Assembly: GCA_965199235.1 (NCBI GenBank)
Contig: CBDAQU010000002.1
Location: 1,116,001 to 1,180,000, forward strand
DNA: 64,000 nt
Direction: 5' to 3'
From: BOG-908 sp965199235
GTDB lineage: Bacteria; Pseudomonadota; Alphaproteobacteria; Acetobacterales; Acetobacteraceae
The notes beneath the pieces are model-generated. The model searched no databases. It saw only the letters and a list, made by a program, of their open reading frames with translations, and was not told the origin of the DNA. The translations under genes and the position numbers were made by a program. Positions 55,465-64,000 of the stretch are shown in pieces (the stretch's first letter is position 1; the number at the start of each line of letters is the position of its first letter).

Positions 55465-57056
55465 ATGGCGAGGGGGCGCAAGCCGACAACCGAGACAGCT
55501 CAGAGGCCACCGAAGACTAGCTTCGAGCCGGTGCTATGGGCCGCGGCGGACAAGCTGCGCGGCAACATGGATGCGGCCGAATACAAGCATGTGGCGCTCG
55601 GCCTGATCTTCCTGAAGTATATTTCTGACCGGTTCGAGGAGCGTCGAGCCGAGATTTTGGCCGACCCTGAGACATCGCGCGATCTTGCCGTGGAACTGGC
55701 AGAGGACCGCGACGCCTATACAGCCGAGCGGGTGTTCTGGGTGCCTGAACACGCACGTTGGACTTGGCTGAAGGAGCGGGCAACCAGCGTAGAGCCCACC
55801 ATCGGCGCACTGATCGACACCGCTATGATCGCGTTGGAGTCGGAGAACCCGGCCCTTCGCGGCGTGCTGACGAAGAATTACGCTCGCCCGGAGCTTGACC
55901 AGACCCGGCTGGGTGAGGTCATCAAGCTGTTTTCCGACCTGGCGTTCCGCGATGCGCATCATGGACAGGACACGCTGGGCCGCGTCTACGAGTACTTCCT
56001 GGGCCAGTTTGCCATCGCCGAAGGCAAGCGCGGCGGCCAGTTCTACACCGCCGGCTGCGTCGTCCGGCTGCTGGTGGAGATGCTGCAGCCGTTCAAGGGC
56101 CGGGTATACGACCCGTGTTGCGGCTCGGGCGGTATGTTCGTGCAGTCCGAACGGTTCGTGGAGGTGCATGGCGGCGGCCGCGACGACGTGTCCGTGTTCG
56201 GGCAGGAGAGCAACCCGACGACCTGGCGCCTGGCCAAGATGAACCTCGCCATCCGGGGCATTGAGGCCAACCTCGGCCCCAAGTGGGCCGACACTTTCCA
56301 CGAGGACCTGCATCCGGGCCTGAAGGCCGATTTCGTACTGGCCAATCCGCCCTTCAACGCCAGTGATTGGGGTGGCGACCGGCTGCGCACGGGCGAGCGC
56401 TGGCAGTTTGGCGTGCCGCCGGCTGGCAATGCGAACTTCGCCTGGGTGCAGCACTTCATCCACCATCTGGCGCGCATGGCTACGCGGGCTTCGTTCTGGC
56501 CAATGGCGCGCTATCCAGCCAACAATCCGGCGAGGGTGATATCCGGCGCGCGATTGTCGACGCAGATCTTGTGGATTGCATTGTCACGCTTCCCGGACAG
56601 CTATTCTTTACGACTCAGATTCCGGTCTGCCTGTGGTTTCTGACGCGCGACAAGTCGAATGGGTTAGTACGAGACATGAAGTTGCGAGATCGACGGCGGG
56701 AGACGCTGTTCATCGACGCGCGGGGCCTCGGTGCAATGGAGAGCCGCACACTCAAGGTGTTAAGCAACGAAGACATCGCGCGCGTCGCGGATATGTATAA
56801 CGCGTGGCGTGAGGTCGGTGGCCATTACGCGAACGTTCCGGGCTTTTCGAAGGTTGCGGCCACGCCGGAGATCGCGGCGCAGGGCTACGTTCTGACACCG
56901 GGTCGCTATGTGGGCACGGCGGCAGCCGAGGAGGAGGATGAAGCCTTCGACGCGAGGATGGCGCGGCTGACAGCTACGTTACGGGACCAAGTGAAAGAAG
57001 GAACGGTGCTAGATGAACGCATTCTGAGAGCGTTGGCAACGGTAACTCATGGTTGA
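55465..57056 (+). pseudogene. hsdM: Type I restriction-modification methyltransferase subunit HsdM, one-base deletion
   Basis: It reads open to about 56473: FEPVLWAAADKLRGNMDAAE, FLGQFAIAEGKRGGQFYTAG, motif I VYDPCCGSGGMFVQSERF and motif IV FVLANPPFNASDWGG, the N6-adenine methyltransferase core. After HHLA one base is missing. The family sequence continues one frame over: HGYAGFVLANGALSSQQSGE GDIRRAIVDADLVDCIVTLP, FFTTQIPVCLWFLTRDK, to 57056. Repairing one base gives about 530 residues, normal for HsdM. It overlaps hsdS by eight bases. HsdM with HsdS methylates the target and forms the restriction complex with HsdR. Confidence 0.9.
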
Positions 57057-58356
57057 AGACGACTGGCAATCCGTTGCGGAGCTTCAAGCACAAGGCATTC
57101 TACTTGTAGAAGACGGCAATCATGGCGAGAGTCGTCCGAGGCCTGAAGAGTTCGGCTCGTCCGGCATCACGTTTGTTCGGGCCGCTAACCTCTATGATGG
57201 TCGAGTGAACTTCGACGACTGCGAGCATATCAATGCTACTGCTCGCGAACGTATCCGGAAGGGCATCGGACAGCCGAGCGACATCCTTCTGTCGCACAAG
57301 GGGACTGTAGGGAAGTTAGCGATGGTGTCTGAAGAGGCGCCCGCATTTGTATGTTCTCCTCAGACTACGTTCTGGCGGGTGCTCGATACCAAAAGATTAG
57401 ACCGTGCTTATTTGTATGGTTTTATGCGATCTCGTCTTTTCACGAACCAGTTGCAGTCCGTCCAGGGCGAAACGGACATGGCACCTTATGTCAGTCTTAC
57501 AGCTCAGCGCCGGCTTAGGATACCAGTGCCAGGATTGCGCGAGCAGTTTGCGGTTGGGGAGATTCTGAGTGTCTTGGACCGCAAGATCGAGCTGAACCGC
57601 CGCATGGCGGAGAATTTGGAGATGATGGCGCGGACATTATTTAGCAGCTTGTTCGTCGGATTTGATCCCGTGCATGCGCGCGTCGCGCACCTCCCTACTG
57701 GCCTTTCTGACCAGTTCACAGCCCTTATTCCCAACAGATTCGGCGAAGATGGACTACCAATTGAGTGGACGAAGCGCCCGATTTCCGCTCTCGGTCAGTT
57801 TCTGAACGGGCTGGCGCTGCAGAAATTTCCGGCTGCCGATGGGGAAGCTTCTTTGCCGGTCATTAAGATCGCGGAATTAAGGGTCGGCCCGACTTCAAAG
57901 TCTGATCGTGCTAGCATTTCTGTTCCTGCTGACTACATCGTCCGAGATGGCGACCACCTGTTCTCATGGTCTGGGTCACTAACGCACTGCCGTTGGAGTC
58001 ATGGTATTGGAGCGCTAAACCGGCATCTTTTCAAGGTGACGGCCCAGGCGTGTCCAAGTTGGTTTCTCTACCAAGCGGTCAAATACTTTCTGCCGGAATT
58101 CAGGGCTATCGCCTCCGAGAAGGCCGTTACAATAGGACACATTCAACGCCGCCATCTCGATCAAGCCATGATTGCTATGCCGCCAGCACCTGTGATGGAT
58201 GCGGCGGACCGGGTGTTACGCCCGATGCATGATCGCGTTCTTATGTTGGCATTACAATGCCGAACTCTAACCGCATTGCGCGACGCTCTTCTTCCCAAAT
58301 TGATCTCCGGCGAACTGCGGGTTGCTGGTGCCGAGCAACGGGTTGCCGCTGCCTGA
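57049..58356 (+). CDS. hsdS: Type I restriction-modification specificity subunit HsdS
   Basis: 435 residues, intact. It has the two half-sites of an HsdS: a first target-recognition domain (residues about 20-155), a conserved helix REQFAVGEILSVLDRKIELN RRMAENLEMMARTLFSSLFV, a second recognition domain (about 240-375) and a closing helix MHDRVLMLALQCRTLTALRD ALLPKLISGELRV. The target cannot be predicted, but the first domain begins GNHGESRPRPEEFGSSGITF, usual for this class. Its start lies inside the end of hsdM. Confidence 0.93.
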   Translation: MVEDDWQSVAELQAQGILLVEDGNHGESRPRPEEFGSSGITFVRAANLYDGRVNFDDCEHINATARERIRKGIGQPSDILLSHKGTVGKLAMVSEEAPAFVCSPQTTFWRVLDTKRLDRAYLYGFMRSRLFTNQLQSVQGETDMAPYVSLTAQRRLRIPVPGLREQFAVGEILSVLDRKIELNRRMAENLEMMARTLFSSLFVGFDPVHARVAHLPTGLSDQFTALIPNRFGEDGLPIEWTKRPISALGQFLNGLALQKFPAADGEASLPVIKIAELRVGPTSKSDRASISVPADYIVRDGDHLFSWSGSLTHCRWSHGIGALNRHLFKVTAQACPSWFLYQAVKYFLPEFRAIASEKAVTIGHIQRRHLDQAMIAMPPAPVMDAADRVLRPMHDRVLMLALQCRTLTALRDALLPKLISGELRVAGAEQRVAAA

Positions 58357-58358
58357 CA

Positions 58359-59050
58359 ATGCCTTACACGCTCCAGATGCTCCGCGCCCTGATTGACGAG
58401 CATCCGAATCGCGCAGCGCCGCTGCGGCGTCATGTTGAGGCACTGGAACTCAGCATCGAGAGCCAGCCAGCCTTCTGTTTGCAGAACGTGCGGACGCTAT
58501 TCGAGGCTGCACATGAGACAGTGGCCCCCCTGCTCGGCATCACGTTTGGCCGCAATCGTGACTTCCCGGATCGTATGCGCGGCGTGATCCAGGCGCTTGA
58601 CTTCTCAATCGCATCGCACCCTGAAGCAATGAAGATCAATCAGCACCTTGCCGAGCTGCTGGAGGGCATTGACGACACCGCAGTTGCCCTCGCTCGTCTC
58701 AGCAATATTCCGAACATGCGGCATGGCGGCTCACTCGATTGGGGCACGCTGGAACGCCAGCACGCAGCCATGCTCGGCGGGCTATGCGACACTCTGGTCA
58801 GCTTTCTGTTCGAAGTTGCTTGGCGTCGGTCTCCGAACCAACCCGTCGTCCCCGATCCCCCGGCCTACGAGGATTCGCAGCCTTCAACGCCTCACTCGAC
58901 GAGGAAAACGGCGACATCGATATCGCCGGCGCTACGTTCGTTCCAAGCCGCATCCTTTCCGTCCTGGACAGGACGCAGTATGAGACGGTCCTTCACGAAT
59001 GGGAGGCTGATCAGGCCGTCCCTCTCGACGAGCCCGGCGTCGCTGCGTGA
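58359..59050 (+). pseudogene. Abortive-infection (Abi C-terminal-like) protein, one-base deletion
   Basis: ATG at 58359, two bases after the hsdS stop. The first 170 codons (MPYTLQMLRALIDEHPNRAA, FEAAHETVAPLLGITFGRN, AVALARLSNIPNMRHGGSLD WG, GGLCDTLVSFLFEVAW) resemble proteins with the Abi C-terminal domain often found between hsdS and hsdR. Near 58872 one base of a T run is missing; in the other frame FAAFNASLDEENGDIDIAGA TFVPSRILSVLDRTQYETVL continues to a TGA at 59050 that overlaps the darT start (GTGA). Its role is inferred from the family and place. Confidence 0.7.
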
Positions 59051-59685
59051 CCGGATCCGCCTCCAGCCGCCCGAAAATCTACCACATCGTCCATCTGGAT
59101 AAACTCGCCTCCATCGTGGCCGACGGCTCCCTCTGGCCAGACGCCGTGATGATCCAGCGCCCCGGCGGCACCATCATTGGCATGAACAACATTAAGCAGC
59201 GGCGGCTGACCCTCCCCGTCTCGTGCCACACCGGCCTGCATGTCGGCGATTGCGTGCCGTTCTACTTTTGTCCAAGATCAATCATGCTGTATGTCATACA
59301 CCGGGCTAACGATCCGGGGCTGACCTACAAGGGCGGCCAGGACCCGATTGTCCACTTGGAAGCCGATTTGCACATGGTGGCAGCCTGGGCACAGGCGAAC
59401 GGGCGGCGGTGGGCATTCACCCTATCGAATGCGGGCGCTCGCTATACCCAGTTCCGGAGCCGGTTGGACCAGTTGGACGAGATCAATTGGGTTGGCGTGG
59501 CGGCGACCGATTTCCGCCCGCCAGAGGCCAAGCAGGCCGAATTCCTTGTCGAACAATCCTTCCCTTGGCAGCTGGTGGAACGCATTGGGATTCACTCCCA
59601 GAGCGTCGCGCCGCGAGTCGGCGCTGCCATGGCGGGCAGCGTGCATAGACCGAGGGTCGAAGTCCAACGAAACTGGTATTACTGA
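59047..59685 (+). CDS. darT: DarT ssDNA thymidine ADP-ribosyltransferase toxin
   Basis: 212 residues, GTG start overlapping the previous stop by four bases. DarT (formerly DUF4433) attaches ADP-ribose from NAD+ to thymidines in single-stranded DNA, which blocks replication. Visible motifs: IYHIVHLDKLASIVADGSLW with the NAD-contacting His13, the ADP-ribosylating-turn region through NNIKQRRLTLPVS with its arginines, VPFYFCPRSIMLYVIHR, and KQAEFLVEQSFPWQLVERI with the catalytic glutamate E165. All expected residues are present. The antitoxin gene follows nine bases after its stop. DarTG acts in phage defence by abortive infection. Confidence 0.93.
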   Translation: MTGSASSRPKIYHIVHLDKLASIVADGSLWPDAVMIQRPGGTIIGMNNIKQRRLTLPVSCHTGLHVGDCVPFYFCPRSIMLYVIHRANDPGLTYKGGQDPIVHLEADLHMVAAWAQANGRRWAFTLSNAGARYTQFRSRLDQLDEINWVGVAATDFRPPEAKQAEFLVEQSFPWQLVERIGIHSQSVAPRVGAAMAGSVHRPRVEVQRNWYY

Positions 59686-59694
59686 GAGGCGGCG

Positions 59695-60732
59695 ATGATA
59701 GAACTCACCATCGGCGATATACTCCGGGCTAACGTCGAGGCTCTCGTCAACACGGTCAATTGTGTCGGCATCATGGGCCGCGGCATCGCGCTGCAGTTCA
59801 AGAATGCCTACCCGGCGAATTTCCGCGCCTATGGGGCGGCATGCGCGCACAAGGACGTGCAGCCAGGCAGAATGTTTGTCTTCGAGACCCGGGAGCTGAC
59901 CGGCCCGAAGTTCATCATCAACTTCCCAACCAAGCGCCATTGGAAGGGTAAGACCAGGATGGAGGACATCGACTCGGGCTTGGTCGCTCTCACGGCTGAG
60001 ATACGCGCCCGAGGCATCCGGTCCATCGCCATTCCCCCGCTCGGCAGCGGCCTCGGCGGGCTGAGCTGGGGCGAGGTTCGCCCCAGGATCGAGGCCGCGC
60101 TGCGTGGCATTGACGATCTGAGGGTGATCATCTTCGAGCCGAATGCCGCGCCTGTGGAGACGAAGTCACGCGATGTGCCCAGCATGACGCCCGGCCGGGC
60201 GGCGCTGGTCGTGCTGATGAACCGCTATCTTGCCGGGCTGATGGACCCGTTTGTTACGCTGATCGAGCTACAGAAGCTGATGTATTTCATGCAGGAGGCG
60301 GGTGCACCGTTGAAGCTGAAGTACATGAAGCACAATTACGGCCCCTATGCCGAGAACCTACGACATGTGCTGAAGGCGATCGGAGGCCATCTCGTTTCCG
60401 GTTATCATGACGGTGGCGACGCGCCCGACAAGCAGCTCGAGCTCGTCCCGAGCGCAGTGCACGATGCCGAAGCGTTTCTGGCTGAGGATGTCGAGACCCG
60501 GAAGCTTTTCGATCGGGTCGGCAAGTTGGTTGACGGCTTCGAGACGCCGTTCGGGCTGGAGCTCCTGGCGACCGTCCACTGGGTCGCGACACGTGAGGAC
60601 GCGACCGACGCTGAGGCGGCAGCAGCACGCGTCTATGCCTGGAATGACCGTAAGCGGCGGTTCTCACCAGGGCAGATCGGCATTGCCTTCGACACCCTCC
60701 GCACGAACGGGTGGCTTCCGGCGGCCGCATGA
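59695..60732 (+). CDS. darG: DarG macrodomain antitoxin
   Basis: 345 residues. The N-terminal macrodomain (1-150), which removes the ADP-ribose from DNA, shows GDILRANVEALVNTVNCVGI MGRGIALQFKNAYP and IRSIAIPPLGSGLGGLSWGE, the substrate-binding loops of DarG. The C-terminal part (about 165-345: MNRYLAGLMDPFVTLIELQK LMYFMQEAGAPL) is the DarT-binding domain. Its TGA overlaps the hsdR ATG (ATGATG), so antitoxin and restriction subunit are translationally linked. Confidence 0.94.
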   Translation: MIELTIGDILRANVEALVNTVNCVGIMGRGIALQFKNAYPANFRAYGAACAHKDVQPGRMFVFETRELTGPKFIINFPTKRHWKGKTRMEDIDSGLVALTAEIRARGIRSIAIPPLGSGLGGLSWGEVRPRIEAALRGIDDLRVIIFEPNAAPVETKSRDVPSMTPGRAALVVLMNRYLAGLMDPFVTLIELQKLMYFMQEAGAPLKLKYMKHNYGPYAENLRHVLKAIGGHLVSGYHDGGDAPDKQLELVPSAVHDAEAFLAEDVETRKLFDRVGKLVDGFETPFGLELLATVHWVATREDATDAEAAAARVYAWNDRKRRFSPGQIGIAFDTLRTNGWLPAAA

Positions 60733-63700
60733 TGCCGTTACCGGGAGCTCTCGATACTGGGCGTGACAGCTCGATGCGCGAGGCCGCGGTCGAACTCGCC
60801 GCGTTATCATGGTTCGAGCTGATTGGCTGGCGTACGGTCACTGGCGATCAGCTTGCCCCGGACGCCGCGTTGAGAGCGCGCAGCAGCTACCGCCAGGCCA
60901 TCCTGGAGCCGGAGCTGCGCAGCGCGCTGGCGACCCTGAACCCGGCAGCGACGCCCGCGATGATCAACACGGCCGTACGCGAGGTGCTGGCGACACCTAG
61001 CCAGGACGTCATCGAGAACAACCGCGCCTTTCACAAGCTCCTGGGATCCGGTGTGCCAGTGCAGGTGAACGAGAACGGCGAGACTCGGACCGTTGGCCTG
61101 CGCCTGCTTGACCGCGACCGGCCGACCGAGAATCGCCTGCTTGTCACCAACCAATTCATCGTCCAGGGCGACAACGGGACGGTGCGTGCCGACGTCGTCG
61201 TTTTCGTCAACGGGTTGCCGCTGGCTGTGCTGGAGTTGAAGAGCCCAACCGATGCCGCTGCCACGCTTGAGCGAGCACACACCCAGCTGCGGAATTATCG
61301 GTCACGTGCCCCCGAACTGCTCCGCACAAACCAGGTGCTGGTGATCAGCGATGGCACCGAAGCCCGCATCGGCACCCTTACCGCCGGTTTGGACCGGTTC
61401 GCGCCCTGGCGCACGATCAACGGCACCACGCTCGACGACAAAGGCCGGCCCGAGCTTGAAGTGCTGATCCGCGGCGTATTCGCACCGGAGCGTTTCCTCG
61501 ACTTGATCGTCGACCACATCGCCTTCGAAGTGAAAAATGGTGTCGTCCGCTCGAAGAAGCTCGCCGGCTACCACCAGTTCCACGCGGTGCGGAAGGCGCT
61601 TGCCTCCACTGTGCGCGCGGCCACCGGCGGTGATCGCAAGGGCGGCGTGATTTGGCATGCGCAGGGCTCGGGCAAGTCGCTGACCATGTTGTTCTTCGTA
61701 AAGGCAACTGCAGCTGGCCAAGAGCCTGCGTAATCCGACCATCGTGCTTCTGACCGATCGTAACGATCTTGATGATCAGCTGTTTGGGACTTTTGCCGCG
61801 CATGGTGACGTGCTGCGCCTGGCGCCCCGCCAGGCCGACAGCGCGGAGGCGATGCGCGGTTTGCTGGCCGTCGACATCGGCGGTGTCGTGTTTACCTCGG
61901 TTCAGAAGTTCCGGGGCGAGGACGGTGCGCACCCAGTTTTGACGCAGCGCGACAACGTCATCGTCATCGCGGACGAGGCACACCGCACTCATTACGGGTT
62001 TCGTAAGGAATATATAGTCGGGCGCAATGGGGTTCAGGAGCAGGTCGGGTTTGCCGAAATGCTGCGCCAGGCACTGCCGAACGCCACATTCGTGGGATTT
62101 ACGGGTACACCTATCGCGCTGAGAGACCGCAATACCGAGGCGGTGTTTGGCGACGTCGTCGATACCTATGACATGAGCCAGTCGGTTGCCGACGGTGCGA
62201 CGGTGCCAATCCACTACACCGCCCGGTTGGCCAAGCTGCGGCTGGATCTGTCGGACGATGAGCGCGCCGAGCTGGATGCGATGGCCGAGGAACTGACCGA
62301 GGGCGACGACGCCGCGGTCGAACGCGGCAAGGGCAAGCTGACACGGTTTGAGGCGGTGGTCGGGGCACCCGACCGAATTGCGACGGTCGCTGCCGACATC
62401 ATCACGCATTTTGAGCGCCGGCGAGAGGCCATGGCCGGCGGCAAGGCAATGATCGTGGCCATCAGCCGCCGCGTGGCGGTTGAGCTCTATGACCAGATCG
62501 CTGCCCGTCGCCCCGAATGGGCTGCGGCTGACTCGAAGGACGATGATTCAGGTTTGCTGAAGGTCGTCATGACCGGAAACGGCAACGCCGATCCGCCCGA
62601 GTACCAGCCGCATCTGCGCACGAAGGGGCGGCTGGAGAAGCTCGCAGACCGGTTCAAGGATCCTGCTTCGGGCTTCGATGTGGTCATCGTGCGCGATATG
62701 TGGCTGACCGGCTTCGACGCGCCGTCGCTGCACACGCTCTACCTCGACAAGCCCATGCGCGGACACGGGCTGATGCAGGCGATCGCCAGGGTCAATCGGG
62801 TCTGGGGGGACAAGCCGGGCGGCCTGATAGTCGATTACCTCGGGCTCGGAGCCGAGTTGCGGGAGGCCTTGGCAGAATACAGCTCCCGCGACCGCGAGCA
62901 GGTCCGGCTCGACGGGGATGAGGCGGTTCGCCAGACCTTGTTTCGGCTCGAAGGCGCCCCCGCCCTTCTCGGCAACACGGAATGGCGACGGTTCTTCGAC
63001 GCTGATCCGGGAGGTCGCCTGACCGTGCTTAAGCAGTGCCTGGAATATCTGTTAGCCGAGGGACGTCGCGACCCATTCATCGAGGTCGCAACCGAATTGG
63101 AGAGGGGTTTCGCGTTATGTGCGGGCGATGAGAGGGTTGCGGCGCAGCGAGACCGCATTGGGTTTGTGGCCGCAATACGGGCCAACTTGGTCAAGTACAC
63201 AGCTGGCGCCGGTCGCGGGCGGGACGCCGTGGAGCGCGACATTCGCCAGCTGCTCTCACGTGCCGTCATGTCAGACGGGATCCTCGACGTGTTCGGTGCG
63301 GCTGGCCTCGATCGTCCCGACCTTGCCGTGCTGTCGGACGACTTCCTTGCTGAGATCGGCAAGACGAAGGAGAAGAACCTCGCCATCGAGACGCTCCGGC
63401 GATTACTGGCAGGCGAGATCAAGGCACGGACGGCCGACAACATCGTGCAGGCACGCAAGCTGAGCGATCGGCTAGACGAGACGCTGCGTCGTTATCACAA
63501 TCGAGCAGTGAACAGGGTCCAGGTCATTGACGAATTGATCGCGCTTGCGAAGGACGTGAGCGCGGCAGCGTTCCGAGGTAGCGAACTTGGGCTCAACGGG
63601 GAGGAGCTCGCGTTCTACGATGCGTTGGCGGAGAACGGATCGGCGCGCGAGATGATGGCTCACGAGCAGCTACGTATATTGTCCCAGAACCTGGTGGAGG

Positions 63701-63873
63701 TCATACGCGGCTCCGCCACGATAGACTGGACGCGCAAGGAGAGCGTTCGAGCACTAATGCGCATTGAGGACCGCAAGCTGCTCGCGCGCTACGGCTATCC
63801 GCCAGACCTGCAGCGGGCTGCGGTCGATCTTGTAATACGCCAAGCGGAGGCTTTGGCCGTCCGCTGGAATTGA
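60729..63873 (+). pseudogene. hsdR: Type I restriction endonuclease subunit HsdR, one-base insertion
   Basis: Residues 1-335 contain the PD-(D/E)XK nuclease (VRADVVVFVNGLPLAVLELK SPTD) and Walker A (GGVIWHAQGSGKSLTMLFFV). At about 61702 an extra G shifts the frame and a TAA follows. From 61744 the rest reads open for 709 codons: IVLLTDRNDLDDQLFGTF, VIVIADEAHRTHYGFRKEYI, FVGFTGTPIALRDRN, IVRDMWLTGFDAPSLHTLYL DKPMRGHGLMQAIARVNRVW, then the HsdM-binding C-terminus. About 1045 residues after repair, normal for HsdR. As written, the nuclease and helicase halves are split; neither should restrict DNA. Confidence 0.92.
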
Positions 63874-64000
63874 GCTGATCCACGTATGTAGCGATAATGA
63901 CATCGACAGTCATGCGACAATGTTAGCCCATAACGTGATCAGAACCCCCTGTGCTTTTGCCCGATCTCGCTCAGCATAGATATCCTGTCCCACGACGGAC

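Noticed and set aside
63874..64000. A gene after hsdR at the right edge
   Set aside because: Only 127 bases remain and no frame there shows a motif or start signal.

Overview
The window is GC-rich, with alphaproteobacterial-looking genes. The mix of large multidomain glycosyltransferases and IS66, IS5, IS630, IS1182 and DUF3489-type genes fits Rhodospirillales, perhaps Acetobacteraceae. The genus is inference only. No tRNA, rRNA or CRISPR array was seen. Roughly a third of the window is insertion-sequence DNA, mostly broken, so this reads as an accessory, plasmid-like or genomic-island region.

Layout. (1) 1-15.6 kb is a surface-polysaccharide cluster: a hexapeptide acyltransferase, a decayed glycosyltransferase, a GT4-type multidomain enzyme, an AlgX/AlgJ-like acetyltransferase, a GT2-GT4 double enzyme, an RTX-repeat protein, a GT2/GT4 pair and a TPR protein. 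(2) 15.6-20.2 kb holds IS630 and IS66 remnants, an integrase scrap, two small exported proteins and a phage-type gene stub joined to an IS6 fragment. (3) 20.25-23.06 kb is an inverted, nearly identical 2.8-kb copy of 7.1-9.9 kb (RTX gene plus the first half of the GT2-GT4 gene), bounded on both sides by IS remnants. (4) 23.5-33.3 kb is an IS graveyard (IS110, IS630, IS1182, two IS5, IS21, IS3) holding a VOC protein, a GAF-EAL pseudogene and the tail of a Ku gene. (5) 33.4-40.1 kb carries small accessory genes, an OLD-like ATPase, IS1-like and ISXO2-like transposases, a DNA methyltransferase and a frameshifted DUF3800 protein. (6) 40.4-51.7 kb holds an S41 protease, an IS66 element, a split DUF3489 gene, a methyltransferase, a GH16-like secreted protein, a WcbI-type gene and nested IS21/IS66 remnants. 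(7) 51.7-63.9 kb is a defence island: an unrecognised three-gene minus-strand operon, then divergently hsdM-hsdS-(Abi-like)-darT-darG-hsdR.

How the genes fit together. The glycosyltransferases, acyl/acetyltransferases, WcbI protein and SAM methyltransferase would build and decorate an exopolysaccharide or capsule. The 2.8-kb inverted repeats could let the 10.3 kb between them flip. In the defence island the DarT toxin and DarG antitoxin sit inside a type I restriction-modification operon. HsdM, HsdR and the Abi-like gene each carry a one-base frameshift, while hsdS, darT and darG are open. The number of one-base indels across the window leaves two readings: real decay of an accessory region, or residual assembly errors. 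That should be settled before calling any of these genes dead.
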